Shown: positions 55,577 through 63,939 of the stretch, in pieces
How positions within the stretch are numbered: the first letter of the stretch is position 1
Layout of the letters: every line of letters begins with the position of its first letter
Source: Bog-793 sp050013835
Lineage (GTDB): Bacteria > Actinomycetota > Acidimicrobiia > Acidimicrobiales > Bog-793
Reading direction: 5' to 3'
Length of the DNA stretch: 64,000 nucleotides
Assembly (NCBI GenBank): GCA_050013835.1
Contig: JBEKEM010000008.1
Span: 82,040-146,039, forward strand
Notes under the pieces: generated by a model
The model's input: only the letters and a program-made list of their open reading frames with translations
Told to the model about the DNA's origin: nothing
The model's database searches: none
Position numbers and translations under genes: made by a program

Positions 55577-56761
55577 ATGCATGTTCATTCAATTTCGTCT
55601 ACACCTGTTTCGCGCGCCATCTTTGGCTTGTTCGCCGCATCGGGTCTGATTCTGGGGGGCCTAGCGTCAGTTGTCGCGACAGCTCCGTCGGCGGCCGCGA
55701 CGGGTCCGCAACTGGGTAGTGAGTCGGTGGGTCAAAGCTCTTCCAGCGCAATCCTCGCAGTGCCCCACATTGCATACAGCTGCCACGGTTCGCCGGTCAC
55801 GCTTTTTGACAATTGGAACGTTGGCGCGGTCGAAAACGGTGGAACCTCACCGACCTTCTCGACCAATGGCAAGTCCTACTGCCTTGTGTCGGTCTTCGAC
55901 TATCACTGGAACAACGGCACCGGAAAGGCTCCGGGGACCATCGGCCTTCTCTCCTCAACTGGCGTAAGCCTCGGACCTTGGAAAGCCGTGGGTAGCCCGG
56001 GCAGCGGCGTCCAGAACGATGGCTGGACGGTGAAACCGGGTACGACCTCGAAGCCGGTTGTGATCAACGGCACCTACCGGTGCGTCGACTCCGATCCCGC
56101 ATCCTGGTCGCAGAACTCGCAGAGTTCGGGGAAGGGCTTCTGCCAGGTTGTCGTCACGGCCGCCACGACGACCACCAGTGGCGCGACGCCTGCAGACATC
56201 GTCAAAAAGGCGCAGAACCTCTTCGCGGCCGCCCGTTCGGTCCACCTCAACGGGACGCTGTACTCCGGTGGTGCGCTGAAGATCGATCTCGTCGCCTTCG
56301 GCAACGGCGACCTCGCCGGGTTCATGACCGGCCCACTCGGCAACACTCTCCATTTGATCATCGTCAACGGCAAGACCTATCTGGAGTCGAACGCCAGTTT
56401 CTGGGAGAAATGGTTCAAGGTTCCGCCGGTCAAGGCCGACAAGCTCGCTTCGACCTGGATCCTCTCCTCCACGAGCAGCGGATCGAGCTCTGGTCTCTCC
56501 ATCAAGAGCGCTTTCGAGTTCTCCTCAACGGCGAAGCTTTCGAGCGCCGGCAAGTCGATCATCGCCGGACAGAGCGTCGTCGGCGTTCGGGACGCCACCG
56601 GCAAGACGCTCTGGGTCGCCAGTACCGGAAAGGGTTACCCAGTGGCGCTGACGACGGTTTCCAGTGGGAAGAACTACACGGTCACCTTCAGCCACTGGAA
56701 CGCGGACAACCTGCCCACCCCGCCGAAGAAAGTCGTCCCCATCTCCTCGATCACCAAGTGA
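55577..56761 (+). CDS. Secreted two-domain protein with LppX/LprG-like C-terminus
   Basis: 394 residues. A signal segment (FGLFAASGLILGGLASVVAT) precedes a ~130-residue beta-rich domain with YHWNNGTGKAPGTIGL, GPWKAVGSPG and RCVDSDPASWSQNSQSSGKG, a module I have seen in other exported bacterial proteins. It is followed by a C-terminal ~190-residue domain (ADIVKKAQNLFAAARSVHLN; LHLIIVNGKTYLES; PVALTTVSSGKNYTVTFSHW) resembling LppX/LprG lipid carriers. No lipobox Cys. ATG 55577 has AAAGAGGCGAACC upstream. Confidence 0.8.
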   Translation: MHVHSISSTPVSRAIFGLFAASGLILGGLASVVATAPSAAATGPQLGSESVGQSSSSAILAVPHIAYSCHGSPVTLFDNWNVGAVENGGTSPTFSTNGKSYCLVSVFDYHWNNGTGKAPGTIGLLSSTGVSLGPWKAVGSPGSGVQNDGWTVKPGTTSKPVVINGTYRCVDSDPASWSQNSQSSGKGFCQVVVTAATTTTSGATPADIVKKAQNLFAAARSVHLNGTLYSGGALKIDLVAFGNGDLAGFMTGPLGNTLHLIIVNGKTYLESNASFWEKWFKVPPVKADKLASTWILSSTSSGSSSGLSIKSAFEFSSTAKLSSAGKSIIAGQSVVGVRDATGKTLWVASTGKGYPVALTTVSSGKNYTVTFSHWNADNLPTPPKKVVPISSITK

Positions 56762-56979
56762 CCCGGTCGGAACCGATCCCGGTTTGGCCGTGATAGCCAC
56801 CTCCGGACTCCGGATGGTTGCGGCGACAACGATGTGGGGCGCGTCCGCAATGTGATGCGACACGCCGCACGGAGTGCCGGGATCCGAAAGCGCGCGATCG
56901 CGCCCAATGTTGCGGTCGATATCCGCCCAGTGACGGCATCTAGCAGGACTTATGCTTGGTTCGACAGGCTCGAATTCAT

Positions 56980-57200
56980 GCGTTGCGAAAAGGGCTCGTC
57001 GCAACCCTGTGAACAGGACTTACGCGGAGTCACCTCTTCTCGCTTGCGGCAGTACGCGGCAGTACGCGGCAGCACGCGGCAGGATGCGGAATTTCAGACG
57101 CGCCCGTTCGCGCCCGGAGCAGAGGATCAATCCATCCGGGTCAAGACACCCGACCGACTCGCCTCGGAGATGCCGCTCCGACCCGGCGGTCAGAGACACG
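56980..57200 (-). repeat. tRNA-3' repeat element, copy R9 (tRNA end missing)
   Basis: Starts at CGTTGCGAAAAGGGCTCGTC; the T-arm part is replaced by unrelated DNA, while the inverted repeats, tandem run (GCGGCAGTAC twice, GCGGCAGCAC, GCGGCAGGAT) and right end are intact. Left boundary of the cassette array. Confidence 0.85.
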
Positions 57201-57669
57201 TGCAGGCCGGCATTTGTCGGAACGTCATGGGGCGCGTGTCGCGCTCCAGATCCGTCTGGATGGCCGCTGGTCCCGCCAAGACCGTTGGGCGACCACACAG
57301 ATGAGACGTTCGGTCCCTTCTGCCGTGATCGGCCAAGGGTCACCCGCCGTAGCGAGAGCGAGACGGGGGTTCGTGTCCGAGAGCGGACACCACAATTCTC
57401 CGACTGACCACTGCGGCATGAGGGCGCGCCCGCAGAGCCGACGCGACCAATCTCCACTGTCGATTGTCAGACTGCCAGAAGGCGGCCAAGGCCGACAGGA
57501 TGTCCCGCTCCGGTGACGAGGATGGTGGTCAAGCAAGAGGGCGACCCGCGGCCGCTCGCGACGACAAGAAGTAATTGAGCGTCATCCTCGGTGCGCCTCA
57601 CGAAGACCGACCGGATGAACGGTTGGCTGGTCTTGGGCCCAATGAACCAGTTCGCCCACGACACCGAAC

Positions 57670-57707
57670 GCCAGCCGAGTATCAAGAGACTGGATACTCG
57701 GCTGGCG
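57670..57707 (-). terminator. Conserved hairpin (H3)
   Basis: CGCCAGCCGAGTATC pairs with GATACTCGGCTGGCG, fully complementary, 20 bp past the propeller stop. Confidence 0.75.
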
Positions 57708-57727
57708 CAGGCGTTTGCGAAACTAGG

Positions 57728-58735
57728 TCAACCGGCGACGAGCACGGCCCAGGCATTGCCGCTGTCGTATTCCTGCGTCCACGTCGCCGCGGTCAGGCTG
57801 CCTTCCTTGGCCCACGCGGTGTAACTCGTGTCCACCACCGCGATGAGGGGACCATTCGTGGGGTCACTCGCCACGGCCAGGCCATAGGTCTCGACCTCGG
57901 CGCCGTTGTACTCGTCGTACCAGGTCGGCGCGGTCAGGCTGCCTTCCTTGGCGTACACGACGCCACCGGTCGTCACCAAGGCGATGAGGGGACCATTCGT
58001 GGGGTCACTCGCCACGGCCACCCACTCCGAGGCGGTGTTGTACTCGTCGTACCACGGCGCCGTCAGACTGCCCCCCTTGGCGTACACGTAGTGCTGAGTG
58101 CTGTCGATCACCGCGATGAGCGGACCATTCGTGGGGTCACTCGCCACGGCGACCTGATCCACACCCGTGGATTCCTCCACCCATGGCGCGGTCAGGCTGC
58201 CTTCCTTGGCGTACACGACGCCACCGGACGTCAGCACGGCGATGAGGGGACCATTCGTGGGGTCACTCGCCACGGCAACCAGCTCGACATCCGTGAATTC
58301 CTCCACCCACGGCGCGGTCAGGCTGCCTTCCTTGGCGTAAAGGACGCCGCCAGTCGTCACGACCGCGATGAGGGGACCATTCGTGGGGTCACTCGCCACG
58401 GCGACCTGATAGGCACCCGTGAATTCCTCCACCCACGGCGCGGTCAGGCTGCCTTCCTTGGCCCACACGTTGTCACTCGTGTCCGCCACCGCGATGAGGG
58501 GACCATTCGTGGGGTCAGCCGCCACGGCCCCCCAATTGTTCCCGCCGTACAGCGGGTCCACCCACCCCGCGGTCAGGCTGCCCACCTTGGCGGCCCAGTC
58601 GCCAGGGTTACCAATGGCGATGAGAGGCGGCGTCGAAGTGCCGCCACTCGTCGTCGCCTGGGCGCTCGCTAGTGGGAGCCAGGCGCTGCCGAGCAAGACG
58701 AGAGTGAAGACGTAAAGGGAACGCCGCAAAGTCAT
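57728..58735 (-). CDS. Secreted seven-repeat beta-propeller-like protein, subfamily B copy 3
   Basis: 335 residues from ATG 58735 (AAGGAGAGTTCG upstream). Signal peptide SLYVFTLVLLGSAWLPLASA, then seven repeats: first KVGSLTAGWVDPL, last KEGSLTAATWTQEY. One blade has KGGSLTAPW (Glu to Gly). Middle blades are almost identical to each other (VEEFTG..QVAVASDPTNGP), which suggests recent internal duplication or conversion. Confidence 0.88.
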   Translation of the reverse strand: MTLRRSLYVFTLVLLGSAWLPLASAQATTSGGTSTPPLIAIGNPGDWAAKVGSLTAGWVDPLYGGNNWGAVAADPTNGPLIAVADTSDNVWAKEGSLTAPWVEEFTGAYQVAVASDPTNGPLIAVVTTGGVLYAKEGSLTAPWVEEFTDVELVAVASDPTNGPLIAVLTSGGVVYAKEGSLTAPWVEESTGVDQVAVASDPTNGPLIAVIDSTQHYVYAKGGSLTAPWYDEYNTASEWVAVASDPTNGPLIALVTTGGVVYAKEGSLTAPTWYDEYNGAEVETYGLAVASDPTNGPLIAVVDTSYTAWAKEGSLTAATWTQEYDSGNAWAVLVAG

Positions 58736-58869
58736 CGAACTCTCCTTCTCAGGGTGGTTGACCGGGATGCTAGCGAACGGCACGCGGCGACGCGCTGGCG
58801 TCTGATCCATTGCTGTTCCGCGTCGGCCCAGGATGGGTCGATTCCGCTCTGGCAGGTTCACATGGAAGC

Positions 58870-58995
58870 GACCGCGCGCAATCTCGGTCGCCGAGGCGTC
58901 CCGGAGCCGGTAGCTCTCGCCCTTGGTCTCGATGATCCGGCACCGGTGGGTGAGCCGATCGAGGGTGGCCCCTCGTTGATCTTCGCTCGCAGGGG
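58870..58995 (-). pseudogene. istB: istB C-terminal fossil
   Basis: The plus strand GGTAGCTCTCGCCCTTGGTC...CATCGGTC-type block corresponds to the IstB end (LTHRCRIIETKGESYRL) on the minus strand, now out of frame with the gene. Confidence 0.65.
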
Positions 58996-59145
58996 CCTGA
59001 GTGACCTCGACACGCCACGCACTCAGCTCACAAGAGCCATCTCATGGCCCAAAGGACCGCCATTTCGCGCGCCCGTCGCGCGCCCGAGCCATTTTACGCG
59101 GGTGCCCCAGGCTTCCCGAATAGTCTCTGACCTGGGAGTTCTTCT

Positions 59146-59586
59146 GTGGAGGTGAGCGGACTCGAACCGCCGACTTCCACGTTGCGAAAAGGGCTCGTCG
59201 CAACCCTGTGAACAGGACTTACGCGAATTCACCTCTTCTCGCTTGCGGCAGTACGCGGCAGTACGCGGCAGCACGCGGCAGGATGCGGAATTTCAGACGC
59301 GCCCGTTCGCGCCCGGAGCAGAGGATCAATCCATCCGGGTCAAGACACCCGACCGACTCGCCTCGGAGATGCCGCTCCGACCCGGCGGTCAGAGACACGT
59401 GCAGGCCGGCATTTGTCGGAACGTCATGGGGCGCGTGTCGCGCTCCAGATCCGTCTGGATGGCCGCTGGTCCCGCCAAGACCGTTGGGCGACCACACAGA
59501 TGAGACGTTCGGTCCCTTCTGCCGTGATCGGCCAAGGGTCACCCGCCGTAGCGAGAGCGAGACGGGGGTTCGTGTCCGAGAGCGGA
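59146..59586 (-). repeat. tRNA-3' element R10 plus conserved cassette block
   Basis: Full T-arm/acceptor end, inverted repeats (with GGGCTCG in place of TGGATCG, as in R9), tandem run, and the 280-bp block ending at GTTCGTGTCCGAGAGCGG. Confidence 0.88.
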
Positions 59587-59813
59587 TGTTCCCAATCTCC
59601 GCTGTCGATTGTCAGACTGTCAGAAGGCGGCCAAGGCCGACGGGATGTCCCGATCCGGCGCCGAGGACGGCGGCCAACTAGGCGACGATCGGCGGTGGCT
59701 GCTTGCCCCGCGAAAAGCATTTGGGCGCCGTTCTCCGTACACGTCACGACAACCAACCGGATGACCGGGTGGTTCGTGTTCGGCGCGATGGATCAAATCC
59801 GTTGACGAAGTAG

Positions 59814-59856
59814 AGCGCCAACCGAGTATCAGGAAGCCTGATACTCGGTTGGCGCT
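59814..59856 (-). terminator. Perfect 20-bp inverted repeat hairpin (H4)
   Basis: AGCGCCAACCGAGTATCAGG, loop AAG, then CCTGATACTCGGTTGGCGCT. It lies 18 bp past the propeller stop and is not followed by a U-tract. Confidence 0.8.
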
Positions 59857-59874
59857 GGCGCTTGCGAAATGAAC

Positions 59875-60900
59875 TTAACCGGCGACGGCCACTGAGCCGG
59901 CGGCGGTCTCCTCCGTCCACGCTGAGCCCAGGAGGCCTTGCTTGGCCCAGATGTTCCCAGAGCCTTCGTCCCAGACGGCGATGAGAGCACCATTCACGGC
60001 ATCGCTCGCGACCGCCGGCGTAACGCCTGCGGTCCATTCGTTCACCCACGTCGCCGCGGTCATACTGCCTTCCTTGGCGTAGACACCACCACTGGTAAGC
60101 CCCACAGCGATCAGGGGACCGTTCGTGGGATCACTCGCGACGGCCACCCAGTAGACGGACGAGCTGCCGAATTCCAACAACCACGCCGCGCCGACACCGC
60201 TTTCCTTGGCGTACACGGTGCTGCCCATCACGACAGCGATGAGGGCACCATTCGTGGCGTCACTGGCGACGGAAATTGCACTGGCGCCGGTTGTTTCCAA
60301 CGTCCACGCCGCGCCCAGGCTGCCTTCCTTGGCGTACACGGCCCCAGGACCAGTCAGCACAGCGATGAGGGGACCATTCGTGGGATCACTTGCGACAGAC
60401 ACCACAGCGGCGTCCCCGACGCCGTATTCCAACGTCCACGCCGCGCCCAGGCTGCCTTCCTTGGCGTACACGGTGTCATCGTCAGTTATCACAGCGATGA
60501 GGGGACCATGCGTCGGATCACTCGCGACAGACACCGCCCAGGCAGGCGAGGGAGCGGTGGATCCGTTCCAAACCTCGGTCCATGCCCCGGACAGGCTGCC
60601 TTCCTTGGCCCAAACGTTGCCGCCGCTGTCGGCGAGAGCGATCAGGGGACCATTCGTCGGATCACTCGCGACAGACACCACAGAGGCTCCGAGCCCTCCG
60701 GGAGCGGTAGCTCCGCTCCATTCCGTCGTCCAGGCCCCGTTCACGCTGCCCTGCTTGGCTAACACGGTCCCACTGTCAAGCGTGGCGATGACCGGCGTCC
60801 CCGGGGTCGGGCTGGTCGTCGCCTGGGCGCTCGCCAGGGGAAGCCACGCGCTACCGAGCAGGACAAGAATGAAGACGTAAAGGAAACGCCGCATGGTCAT
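59875..60900 (-). CDS. Secreted seven-repeat beta-propeller-like protein, subfamily B copy 4
   Basis: 341 residues from ATG 60900. Same signal peptide type (FLYVFILVLLGSAWLPLASA). The most diverged repeats: KQGSVNGAWTTEW, KEGSLSGAWTEVW, KEGSLGAAWTLEY, KESGVGAAWLLEF, KQGLLGSAWTEET, while VASDPTNGPLIAV is kept. The leader is conserved to about 61060, but the IstB fossil is replaced by other DNA here. Confidence 0.88.
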   Translation of the reverse strand: MTMRRFLYVFILVLLGSAWLPLASAQATTSPTPGTPVIATLDSGTVLAKQGSVNGAWTTEWSGATAPGGLGASVVSVASDPTNGPLIALADSGGNVWAKEGSLSGAWTEVWNGSTAPSPAWAVSVASDPTHGPLIAVITDDDTVYAKEGSLGAAWTLEYGVGDAAVVSVASDPTNGPLIAVLTGPGAVYAKEGSLGAAWTLETTGASAISVASDATNGALIAVVMGSTVYAKESGVGAAWLLEFGSSSVYWVAVASDPTNGPLIAVGLTSGGVYAKEGSMTAATWVNEWTAGVTPAVASDAVNGALIAVWDEGSGNIWAKQGLLGSAWTEETAAGSVAVAG

Positions 60901-61330
60901 TTCAGTCTCCTTCTCAGGGTGGTTGACCGGGATGCTAGCGAACGGCACGCGGCGACGCGCTGGCGTCTGATCCATTGCTGTTCCGCGTCGGCCCAGGATG
61001 GGTCGCTTCCGCTGTGGCAGGTTCACGTGGAAGCGACCGCGCGCGATCTCGGTCACCCAGGCGTTCCGGCACGTGGCCGACTTTGTCGCTTCGCGTCACG
61101 CTACGGGGTGGCGGCGCCGCAGTTCTCCGTCCAAAGCAACCTCTCCCTCGCTACAGAGGGAAAGGAGTTCCATTACGGCGCGATCCGTCAGCCCGCCGAG
61201 ACATAGCTACCCCGGTCACGAACAACCGCGCCGCTGGCGCTCCCGGGGCTGGCGTCCGTACTTCACGCGCCCGAGTTACCTTCTGAGGTTGCCAGCGAAG
61301 CCACAAATAGCCTCTGGCTTGGGAGTCTTT

Positions 61331-61763
61331 GGTGGAGGTGAGCGGACTCGAACCGCCGACTTCCACGTTGCGAAAATGGATCGTCGCAACCCTGTGAACA
61401 GGACTTACGCGAATTCACCTCTTCTCGCTTGCGGCAGTACGCGGCAGTACGCGGCAGGATGCGGAATTTCAGACGCGCCCGTTCGCGCCCGGAGCAGAGG
61501 ATCAATCCATCCGGGTCAAGACACCCGACCGACTCGCCTCGGAGATGCCGCTCCGACCCGGCGGTCAGAGACACGTGCAGGCCGGCATTTGTCGGAACGT
61601 CATGGGGCGCGTGTCGCGCTCCAGATCCGTCTGGATGGCCGCTGGTCCCGCCAAGAACGTTGGGCGACCACACAGATGAGACGTTCGGTCCCTTCTGCCG
61701 TGATCGGCCAAGGGTCACCCGCCGTAGCGAGAGCGAGACGGGGGTTCGTGTCCGAGAGCGGAT
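61331..61763 (-). repeat. tRNA-3' element R11 plus conserved cassette block
   Basis: As R10, with a shorter tandem run (GCGGCAGTAC twice, GCGGCAGGAT) and one change in the block (AAGAACG for AAGACCG). Confidence 0.88.
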
Positions 61764-61993
61764 GTTCCCAATCTCCGACTGGTGATTGCGACCGTGGCAG
61801 AGGGGGGTCTAGGGCCAACGGCATATCCCCGATCCTGCGCCGAGGACGGCGGCCAACTAGGCGACGATCGGCGGTGGCTGATTGCCCCGCGAAAAAGCAT
61901 TTCGGCGCCGTTCTCGGTGCAGGTCACGACAACCAACCGGTTGACTGGGTGGTTGGTGTTCAGCGCGATGAATCAAATCCATTGAGGAAGCAG

Positions 61994-62036
61994 AGCACCA
62001 ACCGAGAATCAGGAAGCCTGATTCTCGGTTGGTGCT
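61994..62036 (-). terminator. Perfect 20-bp inverted repeat hairpin (H5)
   Basis: AGCACCAACCGAGAATCAGG, loop AAG, then CCTGATTCTCGGTTGGTGCT. Two base pairs differ from H4, each changed on both strands of the stem. Confidence 0.8.
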
Positions 62037-62054
62037 GGCGCTTGCGAAACTAGG

Positions 62055-63083
62055 TCACCCGGCAACGGCCACGACGAAGGCGTCGCTGGCGTATTCCTCC
62101 GTCCACGCCGAGGTCAGGCTGCCTTCCTTGGCCCACGCGTTGCCGCTCGCGTCCACCACCCCGATGAGGGGACCATTCGTGGGGTCACTCGCGACGGAAA
62201 ATGTATCGCTCCCGCTCGCGACACCGGTGAATTCCTCGCACCACGTCGGCGCCAGCAGGCCTTGCTTGGCGTAAAGGCTGCCACTGGCCTCCACGGCGAT
62301 GAGGGGACCGTTCGTCGGGTCACTCGCAACGGCGACGTAAGCGGCGCCGTTGTATTCCTTCGCCCACGTCGCGCCAGTCATGCTGCCTTCCTTGGCATAC
62401 GCGTTGCCGCCAGAGAGCACGGCGATCAGGGGACCGTTCGTGGCATCGCTCGCGACGGACACCGCGGTGGCGCTGTTGTACTCGTCGAGCCACGCCGCCG
62501 TCAGGCTGCCTTCCTTGGCCCACACGTTCCCATGTTGGTCCAGCACTGCGATGAGAGGACCATTCGTCGGATCACTCGCCACGGCCACCTGCTCGGCGCC
62601 GATCCCGGAAGTCGACTCGTTGATCTCCTCCACCCACGGCGCGGTCAGGCTGCCTTCCTTGGCCCACACGTTCCCATTGTCGTCCGCCACGACGATGAGG
62701 GGGCCGTTCGTGGGGTCACTTGCGACGGCCACTTGCTCGGCGTAGACCCCAGAAGTCGAATAGTTGATCTCCTCGGTCCACGGCGCGGTCAGGCTGCCTT
62801 CCTTGGCCCAAACGTTCCCATCATCGTCCCGCACGGCGATCAGGGGACCGTTCATGGGGTCACTCGCCACGGACCCCCACTCATTCGTGTTGCCGAACTC
62901 CGGGTCCACCCAGGACGCGGTCAGGCTGCCCACCTTGGCGGCCACTTCGCCAGGGTTAGCAACGGCGATGAGAGGCGGCGTCGAAGTGCCGCCACTCGTC
63001 GTCGCTTGGGCGCTCGCTAGGGGAAGCCAGGCGCTGCCGAGCAAGACGAGAGTGAAGATGTACAGGAAGCGCCGCATAGTCAT
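62055..63083 (-). CDS. Secreted seven-repeat beta-propeller-like protein, subfamily B copy 5
   Basis: 342 residues from ATG 63083 (AAGGAGAGTGCG upstream). Signal peptide FLYIFTLVLLGSAWLPLASA; seven repeats. The N-terminal three resemble subfamily B, while blades 4-5 (KEGSLTAAWLDEYNSATAVS, KEGSMTGATW) are subfamily A-like, so this gene looks like a mosaic. An open frame continues upstream through the IstB fossil and the tRNA-like end to 63551 but is not a real extension. Confidence 0.88.
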   Translation of the reverse strand: MTMRRFLYIFTLVLLGSAWLPLASAQATTSGGTSTPPLIAVANPGEVAAKVGSLTASWVDPEFGNTNEWGSVASDPMNGPLIAVRDDDGNVWAKEGSLTAPWTEEINYSTSGVYAEQVAVASDPTNGPLIVVADDNGNVWAKEGSLTAPWVEEINESTSGIGAEQVAVASDPTNGPLIAVLDQHGNVWAKEGSLTAAWLDEYNSATAVSVASDATNGPLIAVLSGGNAYAKEGSMTGATWAKEYNGAAYVAVASDPTNGPLIAVEASGSLYAKQGLLAPTWCEEFTGVASGSDTFSVASDPTNGPLIGVVDASGNAWAKEGSLTSAWTEEYASDAFVVAVAG

Positions 63084-63214
63084 CGCACTCTCCTTCTCAG
63101 GGTGTTTGGCCGGGATGTTAGCGAACGGCACGCGGCGACGCGCTGGCGTCTGATCCTTTGTGGTTCCGTGTCGGCGCAGGATGGGTCGCTTCCGCTTTGG
63201 CAGGTTCACGTGGA

Positions 63215-63345
63215 AGCGACCGCGCGCAATCTCGGTCACCGAGGCATTCCGGAGCCGGTAGCCCTCGCCCTTGGTCGCGATGATCCGGCACCGGTGGGTG
63301 AGCCGATCGAGGGTGGCTCCTCGATGATTTTCGCTCGCAGGGGAA
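63215..63345 (-). pseudogene. istB: istB C-terminal fossil
   Basis: Minus strand: GATLDRLTHRCRIIATKGEG, then YRLRNASVTEIARG, in frame with the propeller leader. Confidence 0.75.
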
Positions 63346-63492
63346 CGTGACCTCGACATGCCGCGCGCTGAGGTCACAAGGGCCATCTCACCGCTGCAAC
63401 AGGGGCCCCATTTCGCGTGCCCGTCGCGCACCCGCGCCATTTCTCGAGGGCGCCACAGGCTTCCCGAATAGCCCCTGACCTGGGAGTTCTTC

Positions 63493-63749
63493 GGTGGAGG
63501 TGAGCGGACTCGAACCGCCGACTTCCACGTTGCGAAAATGGATCGTCGCAACCCTGTGAACAGGACTTACGCGAATTCACCTCTTCTCGCTTGCGGCAGT
63601 ACGCGGCAGCACGCGGCAGCACGCGGCAGGATGCGGAATTTCAGACGCGCCCGTTCGCGCCCGTGACGCGCCCGGAGCAGAGGATCAATCCATCCGGGTC
63701 AAGACACCCGACCGACTCGCCTCGGAGATGCCGCTCCGACCCGGCGGTC
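63493..63749 (-). repeat. tRNA-3' repeat element, copy R12
   Basis: Full element; similarity to the array block stops at GACCCGGCGGTC (63749), where unique DNA begins. Right boundary of the array. Confidence 0.88.
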
Positions 63750-63939
63750 CGTGCGTCGAGCGTGACCAGGCCGGTCGATGTTCGGCGCGACAATCGACTT
63801 GCAGATTACGGGCCGAACTGAGCTGCCGGGCTTTGGTCGGCCTTCCAGGGAGCGTCCGACGCACACATGAGATGCGACCTGTAGGGTCGCGGCATCGGGC
63901 TCGTCGCCGCCGTCGGCCCAGGACCCCGAAGGAGGAGCC

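Larger units (their letters stand above)
56980..63749 (-). mobile_element. Tandem array of three ~2.2-kb propeller cassettes
   Basis: Cassettes at about 56980-59145, 59146-61330 and 61331-63492, closed by a fourth element copy (63493-63749). Each is ordered tRNA-3' element, ~280-bp conserved block (57113-57390, 59316-59586, 61490-61763, nearly identical), spacer, hairpin, propeller gene on the minus strand, then leader. An IstB fossil follows in the first and third. The flanking DNA at 55.6-56.8 kb and after 63.75 kb is unique. Inferred to arise by serial integration at, or recombination between, the tRNA-3' direct repeats. Confidence 0.7.

Noticed and set aside
62055..63551. A propeller protein with a 156-residue N-terminal extension
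   Set aside because: The extension translates a tRNA-like end and an IstB fossil; all paralogues start at the conserved MTMRR/MTLRR signal peptide.
24295..63620. Recurrent open frames reading ...SGGERTRTADFHVAKMDRRN... on the plus strand
   Set aside because: They are the translation of the reverse complement of the tRNA T-arm/acceptor end and its flank; such frames are a known annotation artefact, and the DNA is better explained as a tRNA-derived repeat.
24295..63620. Intact tRNA genes at the repeated T-arm sequences
   Set aside because: No matching 5' acceptor strand (GGAGGTG), D-arm or anticodon arm is present before any copy, so only the 3' part of a tRNA is there.
27259..63640. CRISPR-like arrays in the GCGGCAGCAC runs
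   Set aside because: The units are contiguous 10-bp tandem repeats without spacers, and no cas genes are near.
56980..63749. Classical integron
   Set aside because: No IntI integrase, no attI, and the hairpins lie behind the genes without the attC core-site consensus; the direct repeats carry a tRNA end instead.
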